From assembly GCA_030685235.1 (NCBI GenBank), contig MU839171.1, positions 62,001 to 126,000 of the forward strand: a DNA stretch of 64,000 bases, in the 5' to 3' direction. The DNA is from Copromyces sp. CBS 386.78 (lineage: Eukaryota > Ascomycota > Sordariomycetes > Sordariales > Sordariaceae). The notes under the pieces are model-generated. The model did not search any database. It was not told the origin of the DNA and worked only from the letters and a program-made list of their open reading frames with translations. Positions within the stretch are counted from its first letter, which is position 1. The number at the start of each line of letters is the position of its first letter. Below, piece after piece: positions 12,696 through 32,334 of the stretch. Position numbers and translations under genes: made by a program.

Positions 12696-14563
12696 GCGGA
12701 AATGTTAGGGTGCGAGATGAGATTCGTCAGACGACGTGTGCAATTGGATTTTCAGGGTCCTGGCACCGCCCTGCGTCCCTGACAGATGGGTATCCGACTG
12801 CCGAACTTTCGATTCGAAATGTACACTACCGGGTCGCTTTTGTTCGGATGGGCCAGTAGCAGTGTTCAAATCGGTTTAATCGTGGCTTGAGAGGTCAGAC
12901 CTAAACTCTTCGTACCGGAGTGACAGATCTGGGTTCCGCTCCCCTGTGCCGCGGAATAGACGACGGAACTATTGCCAAGACGTATGATGAAAGAGGCTGT
13001 GCTAAAATGTGGGTCGTACGGACAATGTTAGTCGAGCGTGGTCATATGATACAAAAAAGAAGAGGCCTTACTGCCATCGTAGACTATGAGATTCCACTTT
13101 TCCTGTAGTACAGCACACAGCGTCTTCCCAAGTTTCAGTCGCAATGAGGCCCATGCTCCCCCGCTTCGAACGCTCTCAGCCGAGTTGTCGCGCGACTCCC
13201 CGATTCACACACTTCAGTCCCTCCACACCAAATCGTCGTGACCAACGGCATCACGGCCCAGACCCGTCACAGTTCGGCGTATGCGCGGCTTTGGCTAGCT
13301 CCTCCATCTATTGTGCTTTTTTCACTTTGAACGTCTTTTTCGCACAGTTTGCATTCCAATAGAACCTACGTCGGCCAGCTGTCATGGAAGTCCGAACTGT
13401 CCAGCAATGTGACAGTTGTGCGTCACGGCTAGTCACGCCCTCGACAATTCGCAGCTTTGACCAGAAACCCTAGGAAAGCCATTCAGAATGTGGACGCGCC
13501 CTCAGTTGTACCTCCCATTGTTGAGCAGGCAGTACGTAGTCTCGAAGCACGGCGAGAAAGCTACGTGGCCTTGTTCTTCGACAAAACCAAAAATGACTCA
13601 AGTTAGCAGAAACCAACAGAAATCAGGGGCATGCACAGCGGTTATACGACTCAATATACGGCTCTAGCTGTTGAAGCCGTCAGTCAGCCAAGTTCGATGC
13701 GTTAAACGTCAAACGTCAAAACATAGCTAGGTCCCATGGGATGCCTGGCTTAGGTCGACTTCAACTTGGGGCTATGACCACATTCGAAGACTTGCCGAGA
13801 TCGCAGGCAACCGAGGCCATCGAGACACGGGGAGCCGGACTCGAAACGGGCTGACATCAGGACCCTGAGGCTTTTGATGGTCGGCAGAGTAGTGAGTTGA
13901 TCGTATACCGAATTGGTGCGGCCCTTTACCCCATATTCTTTGTGCTCTTCCGTCAGCGGTTCCATTCTTTGGTCATTACCACTGATCATTTTGGGTCCCC
14001 TGTTTTTCCCGCGACGACTATCCGCTGACTCGTTTGGCTCCAAAGTACGACAAGCACTGCGACGAGCGGAAGCCCAGCGGAGAAGTCCAGGGCAAGAGGT
14101 TCGAGGCTCATGCGCGCTCCCCAGGGCACCCCAACCCTGGTCTTCCTTCATGTTCTCGGTCATTCCAGGACTCGCTCCAGTCGACCACACTCAACCCCCC
14201 CCCCTCCCCCAAAACACCCGACGCTAAGGTAGTGCCCTGTGCTCCCTGCGACTCCACCCAAAAGGTCGCGCCCACGGTGCCCACCCATAGCCGGCGGGTC
14301 CTGTCTTTCCAGGTTGGCAGGGGGGTACCTCCCTTGAGGTACCACTGCAACGTCGAGGTACGGGGGTACGTACACTGAGCTCCTTCCACTCCCGTCCTCT
14401 TACATCATTCACATCATTTCTGGACGGACACCACGGGGCATAACATCACCCCACCAGACTTCAACCGCACTCATCTACCTCAACGTACATTAGTCACCAT
14501 TCCCGGGGCATCGCTTCCTCAATTATAAGAACTGTGTCGGTGCTTCGAATTACTTCTCTTAAA

Positions 14564-14572
14564 TTTGCCACT
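14564..14572 (-). promoter_or_regulatory. PACE-like AGTGGCAAA near the Rpn4-like gene start
   Basis: The plus strand reads TTTGCCACT, which is AGTGGCAAA on the minus strand. It differs by one base from the Rpn4 target GGTGGCAAA. It lies about 90 bases before the ATG, so it may be inside the transcribed leader. Autoregulation is an inference. Confidence 0.3.
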
Positions 14573-14658
14573 GGTATTCCCACCTACTGCTATTACACCA
14601 CCAAACAAAAACCACAATATCCTACCACTTCAACATCAGTCCATACATAACTCTTACC

Positions 14659-16785
14659 ATGCCACTGATGCCGCAACCCACTTTGATGCCTTTACAACCT
14701 CCTCCATTTCAACAACAATATCAGCAACAGCAACAACATCGCACTCTTTACCCACAGCAGCGGACACTCTTGCCACAGCAGAAGCAGCAACAGCAACCGT
14801 TGGCCTACCTGACAAGCAGCTTCAATCCCCAACCGTCGTCTGTGGCCTCCTTCAACTCCAGCCCGGCATTTACGACCATCAGCGACTTTGACCAAGACTT
14901 CGACCAGGACTACAGCACCTGCCCTAGTCTGACAGCGTCACCGGTGTCGACCTACTCGCTTCCTGCGTACCCCTCCACCTCGCAACAGGGCTCGTCTTTG
15001 TCTGCCTTTGACAGCATACCCAACACCACAGCCCCCCGCGCCGCCCAAGGCGCTGCTGAACCTTTGTTTAATCTTTGGACCGACCCGATGCAAACGGAAA
15101 CTTGGCTACAACCCACCGACCAACTGACATCCAAGTCGGCTGGTCGCTATGGTCACCACCGCGAGTCCTCCCTTTCTTCACTCGGCTCAGCTGGTCCGGC
15201 TTCTCCCTACTCGAACAACACGTCTAATCCGCAGATCGCTGTAACAGACTTCAACGATTTTGGCGGGTTCGAGGACTTGAACTACCACTTGGTTCCCTCC
15301 AAGTCGGCCACTCTTCATCCCAGCTTTTCCGGCTATGCCAACCCGAATGCGGTGCCGATTACTGGCTACTCGCGTGCCCCTGTGGTGCCCAAGCAAAACA
15401 ACAACAAGCCTCTGCGTCCCCAGCAAGAGCAGTCCAAGCCCCGGCCTGCGCCGGTGGCGAGTTCCATCATGAGTGACTCATCTGCCACGCCAGCAGGCGA
15501 GACTGAGGACGCTAGAAGGCAAAAGAATGGTGAGAGCCAAGAGAATACGGGTTTCCCTGTCTGTGACCAAAGCTTACAATTTGACGATGCAGCTGTCAAC
15601 ACCAACGCCCCTCCAAAGTTCGATCGGACCTTGACTGATATCATGAACGACGAGCTGTACCATCCGGATCTGGTCATCACATCCTCTGCTCCGGCACCAC
15701 AGCAGACGCTGACCACGAGCAACAACAACTTTAACAAAGTTGTCGAGACCGCAAACCAGCATCTGAGCGCGATGCAGTCTCCTGTGTCAAGCAGCAACTC
15801 GCCATTCCGTCAAGGATCCCCGCATTCTGCCACTCTCCATGACTTCTCTTCTTTGAACATGGCGTCGACACCTCAGGTTCGACTAGGGTCAGCGCAACAG
15901 ATGCGTGAGAACGGTAAAGCAGCACAGGATGCCGCTTGGCAGCAATCGCTGGCGAGACACAACCAGGACATGACGCCCAAGACCATCTCGCCCAAGGACG
16001 CCTTACTGGACTTTCATGAGCCTGAGGGTGAATCAAACTTTCCCCTTTTCCCTCAGAACGACAACCATGAATTCAACTCGGACGCGATGAGCAAGGCACT
16101 CTCGCACCAGACGATTGATGGTCTGCCAAACTTGGGTGATATGTCCACCTTCAACTTCAACTTCACCCCGTCTAACCTAGACACCATGCAAACCTTCAAC
16201 GGTCTTCAGCAACTTCCCCAGGCTCTGCAGCAGTACTCTTTCGTCAACCAACCCCGACAGCCCAGCACTGTGCCGTCGCTGGCGACTTCAAGGATGAGCT
16301 CTGCGGAAACTGGTATCACGGACTCTCCTCGGAGCAACGTGATTCAGCGACCGGTTGATACCCGCGCTGAGGGTGGAACTTACACGTGTACCTACCACGG
16401 CTGCCCTCTACGCTTCGACACGCCTCAGCTTCTCCAGAAGCACAAGAGAGAGGGCCATCGCCAAGCACACGGGCTAAACTCTAGACAGCCCAATGGCATG
16501 ACTTCGGACAGGGTGGACACTCAAGCTGGTCCTCACCGTTGTGAGCGGATCAACCCAAGCACCGGCAAGCCATGCAACCAGATCTTTTCCCGACCTTACG
16601 ATCTTACTCGTCATGAGGACACAATCCACAACGCACGCAAGAAGAAGGTCCGCTGCGAGATCTGCACGGACGAGAAGACTTTCAGCCGTGCGGATGCCCT
16701 TACACGACATTTCCGGGTGTGCCACCCGGACGTTCCATTCAATGGTGGAAAGCAGCGCAAGGCTCGTGGGGTCCGCACCGGTTGA
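14659..16785 (+). CDS. rpn-4: C2H2 zinc-finger transcription factor, Rpn4-like, with polyQ N-terminus
   Basis: This is a probable nuclear activator of proteasome genes. The uninterrupted frame has 708 codons. Residues 1-60 are rich in Gln and Pro, and an acidic DFDQDFDQDY stretch follows near 75. A long Ser/Pro/Asn-rich middle contains FDRTLTDIMNDELY. Zinc-binding segments fill the C-terminus: a C-x4-C finger from about residue 577, a second from about 628 with a long loop and RPYDLTRHEDTIH, and a third from about 664 with TFSRADALTRHFRVCH. The RPYDL and SRADALTRH blocks with the atypical loop are what I associate with Rpn4, recalled rather than searched. A canonical 63-nt phase-1 intron (GTGAGA..CTTAC..CAG, 15530-15592) is possible; removing it keeps frame and gives 687 residues. 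The ATG is the first in a pyrimidine-rich leader. Calling it simply a C2H2 regulator is safe; the Rpn4 identity is about 0.6. Confidence 0.8.
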   Translation: MPLMPQPTLMPLQPPPFQQQYQQQQQHRTLYPQQRTLLPQQKQQQQPLAYLTSSFNPQPSSVASFNSSPAFTTISDFDQDFDQDYSTCPSLTASPVSTYSLPAYPSTSQQGSSLSAFDSIPNTTAPRAAQGAAEPLFNLWTDPMQTETWLQPTDQLTSKSAGRYGHHRESSLSSLGSAGPASPYSNNTSNPQIAVTDFNDFGGFEDLNYHLVPSKSATLHPSFSGYANPNAVPITGYSRAPVVPKQNNNKPLRPQQEQSKPRPAPVASSIMSDSSATPAGETEDARRQKNGESQENTGFPVCDQSLQFDDAAVNTNAPPKFDRTLTDIMNDELYHPDLVITSSAPAPQQTLTTSNNNFNKVVETANQHLSAMQSPVSSSNSPFRQGSPHSATLHDFSSLNMASTPQVRLGSAQQMRENGKAAQDAAWQQSLARHNQDMTPKTISPKDALLDFHEPEGESNFPLFPQNDNHEFNSDAMSKALSHQTIDGLPNLGDMSTFNFNFTPSNLDTMQTFNGLQQLPQALQQYSFVNQPRQPSTVPSLATSRMSSAETGITDSPRSNVIQRPVDTRAEGGTYTCTYHGCPLRFDTPQLLQKHKREGHRQAHGLNSRQPNGMTSDRVDTQAGPHRCERINPSTGKPCNQIFSRPYDLTRHEDTIHNARKKKVRCEICTDEKTFSRADALTRHFRVCHPDVPFNGGKQRKARGVRTG

Positions 16786-19505
16786 ATGCTGAAATCATCC
16801 GTTTGTCCCTGATTGGCAAAAGCGTCATCGCTTCTGAAATTCAGGGTCCAATCTACTGTCAAAGCGTGCAGGAACCAGACATTCCGTCGCGCTCTGATGA
16901 CGGAGTCGCATGCAATCTGGCGATAAGATCGACAAAGACAGAGATGGAACAAGCCTGTCTGGCGGTTCACTTTGTCTGGAGCATGCAATCACTTGCACAG
17001 TGATGACGTCTGCGGTTGCAGCTCAGCAGGCCGGAAAGGGAGGGGGTCTAAGACATGGCTTGCAACCAATTGCGCCCTCTGATTGGTCGGAGCGAGCTCT
17101 TGTGGTACCCCGCCAAAATTCAGGGTCCGTCATGGCGTCGCTCGCTGCAGGGTCTTTGGCGTTCCTTACCGTCCTTGGCTTTTGCGCGCTCTCCGTTCTT
17201 TGCGCTCCTGCATCATTGTTTTTTTTGGGTGTTGCTCACCCACGCGGTAGAAGCAGCGAGGCCAGCCGAGCGTGTCGGAAAGATCCTGAGGAGCCTTGTG
17301 TGATTACGGTGGTTTCTGGCAAATCACCGGCTTCCCGACCACTGCCCGAGGATGACCGAACATGGGAATTGGTTTTGTGCACCCGCCATATGACGTCATT
17401 GCCAACAACTTGGACCCGGTTGTCCACACAAGCCTTTCACCATCATCACTATGAAAGGGCACAAAGTCCAGGCCTGACATCAGAAACGGTTCAGGCCTTT
17501 TCTGAGCTTGTTCGATCTCTACCAGCGAAGATTTCAGCGAAGATTCTGCGAACAGGTGGATTCTCGAGATTTCACATCGCTCGATGTAGTCTATAAGCCT
17601 CAGCAACCTTCAGAGTTTGTTCGCTGCTCTTTTTAGTTCATCCTCGCGTTTCGTCATTTTGCATGCTTTTTAATGGCATTGTATTCTTCCGATGATGCTT
17701 TCTGGTGGGATGGTGGGGTGCGCTGTACCGCACTTATCGATGAGTGCCCGGCAATGACGACAGCTTCCTTTATGGGAAGTTCCGGGAATGGTGTCATGGT
17801 ATTCTCGGTCCGGGTTTATCATTGTATTCATGCTACAGCGGGATGCTTGAATGTTCAGCATTTTCCTTTTTCGGATTTCTGCAATTTTTGGGGAAGCTGT
17901 AATGATGTACAACACTTTGCATGGAAAGGCATTGATAGACCGTGGAAGATAAAAAGCCAAATGCGGGCTATGATTTCATTTTCTGGCGACTATTTTTTTT
18001 CATCCTATCACAAGCGGGCTCTGTTTTCCAATAGTTCGGCGTCATTGCGGGAGATCTTGTTCTGTTTTGGGAAGACTGATGTATTATGACTTTTCTTCTC
18101 TCGACACTTCCTGGACGCTTTACATCACTATACACGCAAGGATGGAAAAGGCGGGGGTTTTGGAGATTACACGGTCAAAAGAGAAGAAGAACGACGATGT
18201 TTATGACGGGAAAATGAAAAGGAACAAGGAAAGAAGGAGTGAAGTGACGAAAATGCCTTAACAAGAACAGCAATCTTCACAGATGCATATCATCATTATG
18301 TATTATTATATATAGAAATAACCAACTATCACTCAAAAAGCATCCAGTTGAAAAGATAACACTAATCTTGTGATGACGGAGTGATTATCGATCGTATGTT
18401 TCGCACCGTGATACTAACCAAGAGATATTGGACTTGGCAGCGGGCAGTGGTTCCGTAGTCCGAAAGCAGAACGCCTCAAGGCTATCAACCACACCACATA
18501 CATGACTGGACTTCTCAAAGAGCCAACACACCTGTTCAGTTACCTGGCCCGCTTATCTGTCACCGCCGGGCGTGTTCTTTGGGCTCAGACTCACCGGCTA
18601 TAACGAAGCGATACCGAGAGTCCATCGTCATCATCGTCATTGTCCTTCTCGTCCCTCTTCTCTTCCTGATCATCATCACCACTATCATCACCATAGTTAT
18701 CATGGTTTTGAATCTCCTGCAACACGCATTCCGTAGTATGGCAGGCCCATATCCAGCTAGATATTAACTCCTGATACAAACAGTTACGAAGTTAAAAGTT
18801 CACTTCTGCGACTCTTTTAAGGGAACCAGGCAACAACATGAACAGCTTGTGTACGTGGATTCTAGACTGGATAGACGGGGCTCAAGCCTACGCCTGCATA
18901 TACAGGAATGGGATAACAAAAGCCGAGCAAGAACATAAGCCTCATTTTGAAGAAGATGCGATGAAGTTGGGTTCGGTGAGTGATCGTATGGTGGACGACA
19001 ATGTGAAGTGTCAAAGTCACTCAATCCAGATGGAAACATGCTGCCCTCTCTCTCTACCTGTGAGAAGCAACGGGATGCAGGGACGACCGAGAAGTTAGAC
19101 CGAGCAGTTCGACTACTCGCTCTTTCCCATTCCGTGCTCTCCATCGTTCTTTCTTGTAGACCATCCATCCGACCGCCAGTCTGGAGAAGGAGCAACCCTA
19201 TGGCTTGAGAAGGCGTACACATATATATACCCTTTGGTAAATAGCACGCATGAATGGGATGATCTCCATGATTCAGCTATGTCTACAGGGAACGAGGGAT
19301 GCTTAATAAAGCCATGAATCAGATCATGTGTGTTATTGGATTTGGATACCATATGAGAAGTAACTTTTGACAATGGATAATTTTTTGAATACCTCGAGTA
19401 CTTTGCCATGACTATGTGAAACAGATAGAATCGAAACACCTGAATATGACTAGACCAGCCCCTAGCTAGCCGTCTTTTTCACCTCCCAACAACAATATCC
19501 CTACT
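16786..19505. other. 2.7-kb convergent intergenic region with no supportable gene
   Basis: This lies between two genes whose 3' ends face each other, so it should hold both 3' UTRs. A 228-codon plus-strand frame (16910-17596) crosses it but has no recognisable domain. The 13-bp word AAATTCAGGGTCC occurs at both about 16838 and 17115. Near 18600-18720 is a low-complexity CATCATCAC-type stretch. I see nothing else to annotate. Confidence 0.6.
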
Positions 19506-26515
<7,010 letters not shown>

Positions 26516-28194
26516 CTAAGCGTCGCCGTGGGTTGAGGTTGTCGCAGAGCCACTGTGAATCTCAGGCTTCTCCTCATGATCACGCTGGCCCATGTGGCCA
26601 TCAGCCTGCCAGCGGCTCGAGTGCCTAGGGCTGACCTTCTGCTCGTACATGGTCTCAATCTCCTCAAGAGTGCGGTCCTTGGACTCTATCACAAAGAGCC
26701 AAACGAAAGCAGCGAGGGCAAGGCAGCATCCGGCGAACACCAGGCCGTAGAAATAGCCAATGGAGTCAGTGATGGGACGCGTGAATAGGGACATGAGGAA
26801 GTTCCACATCCAGTTGGAAGAGGTGGCCAGGGCCATGGCAGGAGCGCGGTAGCGAGCAGGGTAGAGCTCAGCAACGACAGCCCAGACGAGAGGACCCCAA
26901 GTGGTGGCGAAGGCAACAATGAAGAAGCAAGAGAAGACAATAAGGACGTTGCCGGCCGCGGGGGTGCTGGCAGGATTGACGGGGTCGAGCACAAATCTTC
27001 CGACGAAAGAGTAGATCAGGAAGCACATGGTCATCCACAGGGCACCAGTGATGAGAGCCTTGCGGCGGCCAACATTCTTGACGATCCAGAGACCGGCGAC
27101 AGTGCATCCAACGTTGACGGAACCAAGAATGATCTGGGTAACGTAAGAGTCTTCTAAACCGGTGGCCTTGAAAATGGTGGTTCCGTAGTAGAAGAAGAAG
27201 TTGGCACCAGTAAGTTGCTGGCCAGACTGAAGGATGATGCCAATGAGGGTGCGGCGCAGCAGAGACTTCCCGAAGATCTCGTACCACTTGGTGTCGGCAC
27301 CAGCCTTCTCCTCCTCGAGCTTGATACGAATCTCATCGATTTGCATGTTGACGGAGCGGGCGGTGGGCTCGAGACCGGCAAGGCGGGCAATGGTGTTGCG
27401 GGCCTCGTCAACGCGACCAACACGGTATGCGTAACGGGGAGACTCGGGAAGCAACAATATTCCACCACCGAGAATCAAGGCCCAGAGGAAGGAGATACCG
27501 TTGGGAATACGCCAAGAGCCGGAGTTGCTGAGCTCGTGAGTACCGTAGTTGATCATCTCAGCAGTCCAGATACCAAGAGTGATGAAGAGCTGGTAGCACG
27601 AGACGAGGATACCACGGAGAATGGCGGGGGCGGACTCGGACTGGTACATGGGGACGACGACGGAGAGGGCACCGATACCAACACCAGTGACAAGACGGCC
27701 GACCGCAAACTGGGCCCATTCCGAGGTGGAGGTGATCTCGATGATTGTTCCGATGCAGGAGAAAAGGGCGGACGCAGAGATGGCGATACGGCGGCCAAGG
27801 GAATCCGCAATCTTGCCAGCGACGAGGGAGCCGAGCAGAGCACCGGCCGGGAGCAAGGCGACGATTACACCTTGGCGGTAGGCCGAGAATACATAGCCGT
27901 TGCCGTCGTAGTAATCACTAAACCGGCGACCGAAGTCGGGCATGTCGAAAAACCCAGAAATTTGACCACTGTTGTCCATAAATGGTCAGCAACCATGTAC
28001 CATGGCGATGAGGCAACAGGGGTACAGGGGAAAGGGGAAACAGACCTGACGTAGCCAAACATGAAGCCACCTACGGAGGCGACGACACCGAGAAAGACGG
28101 CACGGAAAGTGACCTTCTGCTCAGCAGCGAGGTCGATCTCATTTTGTGTTTGAGTCCTTGGCGTAGCCGCCGACTTTTTCGGGAAGAGACCCAT
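26516..28194 (-). CDS. glt-1: MFS sugar transporter, probably the low-affinity glucose transporter GLT-1
   Basis: This is a plasma-membrane hexose carrier with 12 predicted membrane segments and 533 residues. The first helix contains GGFMFGYV, then SGQISGFF across the splice site. The family signatures are all present: GKIADSLGRR (about 101-110), PESPRYAYRVGR (about 224), QQLTGANFFFYYG (sugar-binding helix 7), GRRKALITG and ELYPARYRAPAMA. The cytoplasmic tail follows EEIETMYEQK. One 77-nt intron (27969-28045, phase 2) splits the serine codon of YVSGQ. The start at 28194 is followed by a short hydrophilic tail before helix 1, as expected. The glt-1 symbol rests on resemblance to Neurospora hexose transporters and on what I recall of this gene lying beside aro-1; the sugar-transporter call itself is firm. 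Confidence 0.9.
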
Positions 28195-29237
28195 TGTTGT
28201 GATCGTATCGTTGTATTTATATCCTCAAATCTTTCATCCGTTGTTCAGATCTCGGTTGGGTGGAGAACAGCGAGTGGTGGTGGATAGGATGGCAGATCAA
28301 CTGATGGATGGAAATATCGACACACTCCAACGACCAGACAGTGTATGATAGATGGTTGGATGGTGGGAGTGTGAACCTTTTGATGGAAGAGTGGAAGATG
28401 TTTGAAGAATGGAGACTCGAAAGAACACGAGAGAGGATTTAAGAAGAACAGGAAGTGCGGACAGGGCCTTTCATTTATGTGCCTCGAGTTGCCATCGGAG
28501 CCCCAATTGTTGGATGCTTAAACCGGGGAAAGAAGCAGCTGCGAGTCGGTGAATTGGGAAATGACCTAGAAGCTGGGGATGCGTCGGAGCCGACCCACGC
28601 ATGCAAGCCCTAGGAAAGGTCGATCGAGGTAACGGAAGCAGGGAAGGTACAGAGGTACCTATGTCGGAAGACCAGAATCCATCGACATATGTCGGGTCGC
28701 GAGCAGCCAGGAAGGGGGAAGGAGGGAAGGGAAGGGGGGGTTCTGCATCTCCAACGTCTCCCAAAGGACGGGGTGTGTGTATGTGCGGGAGGTGGGCGTT
28801 GGGGTGCCCGACTGGGGATGCTGATGCAATGCACAAAGTTCCATTACCTCTACGGAGAAGGTGCCATCTCTCCAGCTTGCTCCCACCTCTCGCACATCTG
28901 GAGATGTCGCCGTACCTTTTGCCCACATTACGCTAAAAGCTCTTCTGCACACTCCCCCAGAGAGAGCCGAAGAGACCGGGGATCGGCACCGTTAGTTGTT
29001 ACATGGCCGTAACGCGAAAAGTGCTGTGGCTCTCGGCCCTTCCGTTTCCATAGGAAGAGACGGACGGCCCGACTGCTGTTTTCTTTGAACGCAAGGCTTC
29101 CCTTCGGTTTTCATGGGGAAAGGCATGTACCCAGGGCATCCAGTCCCCCTTTCCCCTTGACTGAATGAACTCTGCCATGAGCGTGGTCCAGATTCTCACA
29201 CACGACGGCGAACCTCACTTGTAAAGTGCGTTAAAGA

Positions 29238-29254
29238 TAAGGTAAGATACCTTA
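29238..29254. repeat. Perfect 7-bp inverted repeat TAAGGTA/TACCTTA
   Basis: The arms are 7 bp with a 3-base loop (AGA). It belongs to the GGTACCT/AAGGTA words that recur in the intergenic DNA of this window (for example near 57634 and 60416). No function can be assigned. Confidence 0.4.
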
Positions 29255-32200
29255 GTATGTACCTGCTCTGCGTTGGTGCTGCACTTACATGCCTCCTCCT
29301 TTCCTGATTAAGGCCAAAGCGCAAGTGCCACCAAAGGGAGCACGCCACCAACGAATCGCAAGCGCGGGACGAAGCGATTGGTTCAGTTGCCACATATTAT
29401 TCCGGGCGTGAAACGCTGTTGCAACAACACAAGGCATCCGGTGAGATAGCTCGGTAGTTGTAGGTTACTGCAGAATAAAACCGTGATGGTCATCTGGTAT
29501 TAACAAGCAGCTGCCCGATGCCTCATGCATCTGATGTTTTTCTCGGAGAGGGAGAGTGAGCGGGGTCTGGGCCGGATCAGTGCAGTGCAGAGAAGAAGAG
29601 CTCACCATCAACCGTCGGACGCCCGTTGAGAATACCTATCAGGCCTATTTAACGTTACGGAGCTGCAAGAAGTTTAGTGCCGTCATTGATGCTGAAAGGG
29701 TACAATCCCTGGTCGCCGGTATGTGCAGGTAAGGTACGCCCTGGCGCTGACGGACTGCGCCCTGCAGGTGGCTTGGACTTTTTCGTCCGCCAACGTTTCT
29801 TCCAGAGCTTTTTGCAGTTGCAGTTTTGGGATGACGTCGACAACCCTCGAGTATAGGCGGGCCCTAACGTCTTGGCAACCAAAGAAGAGCGGGTATGTGC
29901 CGAGATGCGGCTCCTCTCACCCTTGAAAACCAGAAACACCCAACGAGGGCCAAGACCCGTCAACCGCTACTGAGCGGCATGCCGCGGCGCTAAAACGTTC
30001 AGGGGGCACAGCTCCAACCCAAAAGAAACTTCCTCCCGTGAAATGATCGCCACAAACTCGTGAAGTGTCACAAGCGATCGTTTTTACGCTCCGAAGAGGC
30101 AGAACCCCAGAAGCACCGATGAAGATTGCGAACTGCTGCAAGGGGCCACGCTTTCCTCTGTTCGCAGGGCTTTCAACTTGGCAAAAAGGGACCAGTGACG
30201 TTAATGGTAGGGTAGACCCCCGGCACAACTATCCGAAAAAGATGCACAGACCCTGTTGAACCTCATCCAATCTCCGGTCGCATTGGGCCTTACCCACCTG
30301 CGCTTGTAAGATCCCGGATGGGGCTATCTCTGCTAGGCACATCCACAACGAAACCTATTCCACAGCGAAGATATCTGAAGTTCCTGTTCGCTGAATCTGA
30401 CAGAAACGGGCCATCAAAATCCCTCTTACTGTGGTAGTTTCCATCGGCATGGACAATAAACGGCTGCGTCAATCACAGTTCGGCCAAATTAAAGCCCTGT
30501 ATCGCACTCAGTTCATGGAGCAGGGACGAGAGAGGATACCGAGGATTACCGTTTCCAGAGAGTTGGGTTCGGTCTTTTAGCTTGCTTCACACGGTCAGAC
30601 GTCGGTGTCAGGGCCACCAGGATGCAAGCTCGACGAGAACAACCACCAAGTTTGTAAATGCAGATGCTACTGAGATGATGACCTTGGAAGGTTGAGACTA
30701 CTCTATACTGCCTCAGAACGAGACTGTAGCACCTCGACCACGTTATGGTCTGGTGCTTTTGTCATACGGGGGCTAACTCGCCAACACTGGACTTCCATCA
30801 ACAAACTCCCGGGGATCCAACGACGCCATGTGCCGTGGCACTCGAGACACTCGCTTCGAGTTACTACCGACCCGACGTCGTGTCATGGTGCCAGACTGTG
30901 TACAGTTAAGAAAATCCGGTACGGTCTCGTGTCCTGTCTGGTCCTTCGTAATACAACGTACGGTAACAAGACTGACGGTCAGTTACATATTGTGGAATGG
31001 TGGACCGCAAATCCAAACCGTTTCCAACCGACCACCATGACCATGGCCAAACTAATTGAAAAAAGGGCCGTCTTCCTCCATTCAAAATGCAAAGCAGTTG
31101 AAATGGCTCCATCTCATCACAGAAGACCCGCCAAAACACCGTCCAAGCCATGGTATCCTGCCCGCGCTGCAGTGCTGAGCTTTTGGCAGACTCGACGTTG
31201 CAATGCATCAGAACACATCTTACCACAGAGCATCTGGCCTTCCCGAATTGCCTTCTGATCGTGATAAGCCAACAAGCGATTGCAACTTGCTCGGCAGAGG
31301 GTAGCTTTACCGAGCTGGGCAGTTATGCACTTGCAGTGCCGGTCGGCGCCGTTGCCGGTCAGTTGCAAAGATGGTTGGCATGACGGTGATCTTACCACTG
31401 CCGGTCAACAATCGGACAAACCGCCGTGTCGCTATTCCCGCGCAAAGTGGAAGTGCCGGATTGCCAGGGGCAGATCACTCGAGATCGACTGGCCAAGGGA
31501 AAAGTGGGAACATCCGGATTCCGATCCAATCATGAAGCTCGCATTCGTCAGGGGGCTGCCTCTCGCGGCTGTTTCGAAGCGGCTGGCACACACTTAGAAA
31601 CCGCATCCAAGAAGGCAAAACAGACGCCCAATTCGACATTTCCATGCCAAACTCTCGGTCAACCGCCGTGCACTTGCTTTCGGCTCTGCATTCTCGACAA
31701 GACCTTTTGCCGCGAAATCTCTCCCTCCTGCTCGTCTCCTGTTGATTTCTTTTTTTTTCTTTTTGCAAACATGGCCTGAGCTCACTAAAGCTCTGCGCTC
31801 CATCGGTGGAGACTGCGGCTCCATCGATCGGAGACCCTTATCGGCCCGTCTTCAGTGCCAACACTCCCAAAATCAAGAACACCGAAGAGTTCCGTGAGCA
31901 TTGTGGACTTGCCAGTGCAAGTCGCTCCAACCTCGGAACATCCACCACGTCGTCGTCGAAAAAACGCAGAAAAACGGAGTGCCGTGCCGGGGGGGTTTCG
32001 TTTTCGCCGCCGACGTCGTGTTCCTTTTTGAACCGTGCTGACGCCCGTCCACCGGCCGCCTGACCAGACCAAAATTTCTCTCAACACCCCGGAGTGGGGA
32101 GACGCAATGGAATCCTGTCGTCGTACCTCCGCCGGCTCGGGAATTGTTGTGCCTCGGTGATCGGGGAAAAGGGCGAGGGCCGCTAACCGGACTGCGCTGT

Positions 32201-32334
32201 GCTGTGTGTGCGGATGTACCGTTGCGTCGTCGCACCCCCTTTCTTTCGGACCTTTGGGTTGTGGGGGATCGTCTGTCGCTGCTCCGGTCCCAGGGGGTAG
32301 CTCAAGATACGGAGTCGGCAGCAATACGGGGATG

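Larger units (their letters stand above)
4425..14658. other. 10.2-kb region with no supportable gene
   Basis: I see no convincing coding region on either strand. Open frames are short, lack C3 bias and resemble no family I know. The segment just after 4424 is the likely 3' UTR of the Ras-GAP gene. The last 250 bases before 14659 are pyrimidine-rich, free of ATG, and look like the 5' leader of the zinc-finger gene. Scattered inside are GGTACCT-type words, short A or T runs, a repeat cluster at 10083-10371, a 10-bp direct repeat at 9088 and 9431, and an exact GGTGGCAAA at 12687. A long non-coding RNA or extended promoter is possible but nothing in the sequence proves it. Confidence 0.6.

Noticed and set aside
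16910..17596. 228-codon plus-strand frame after the zinc-finger gene
   Set aside because: It has no domain and no C3 bias, contains a low-complexity HHHH stretch, and sits where a 3' UTR is expected.
27215..28054. 279-codon plus-strand frame over the sugar transporter gene
   Set aside because: Antisense to conserved MFS helices and running across its intron. The Gly/Asp-rich composition is the usual complement of a membrane-protein gene.
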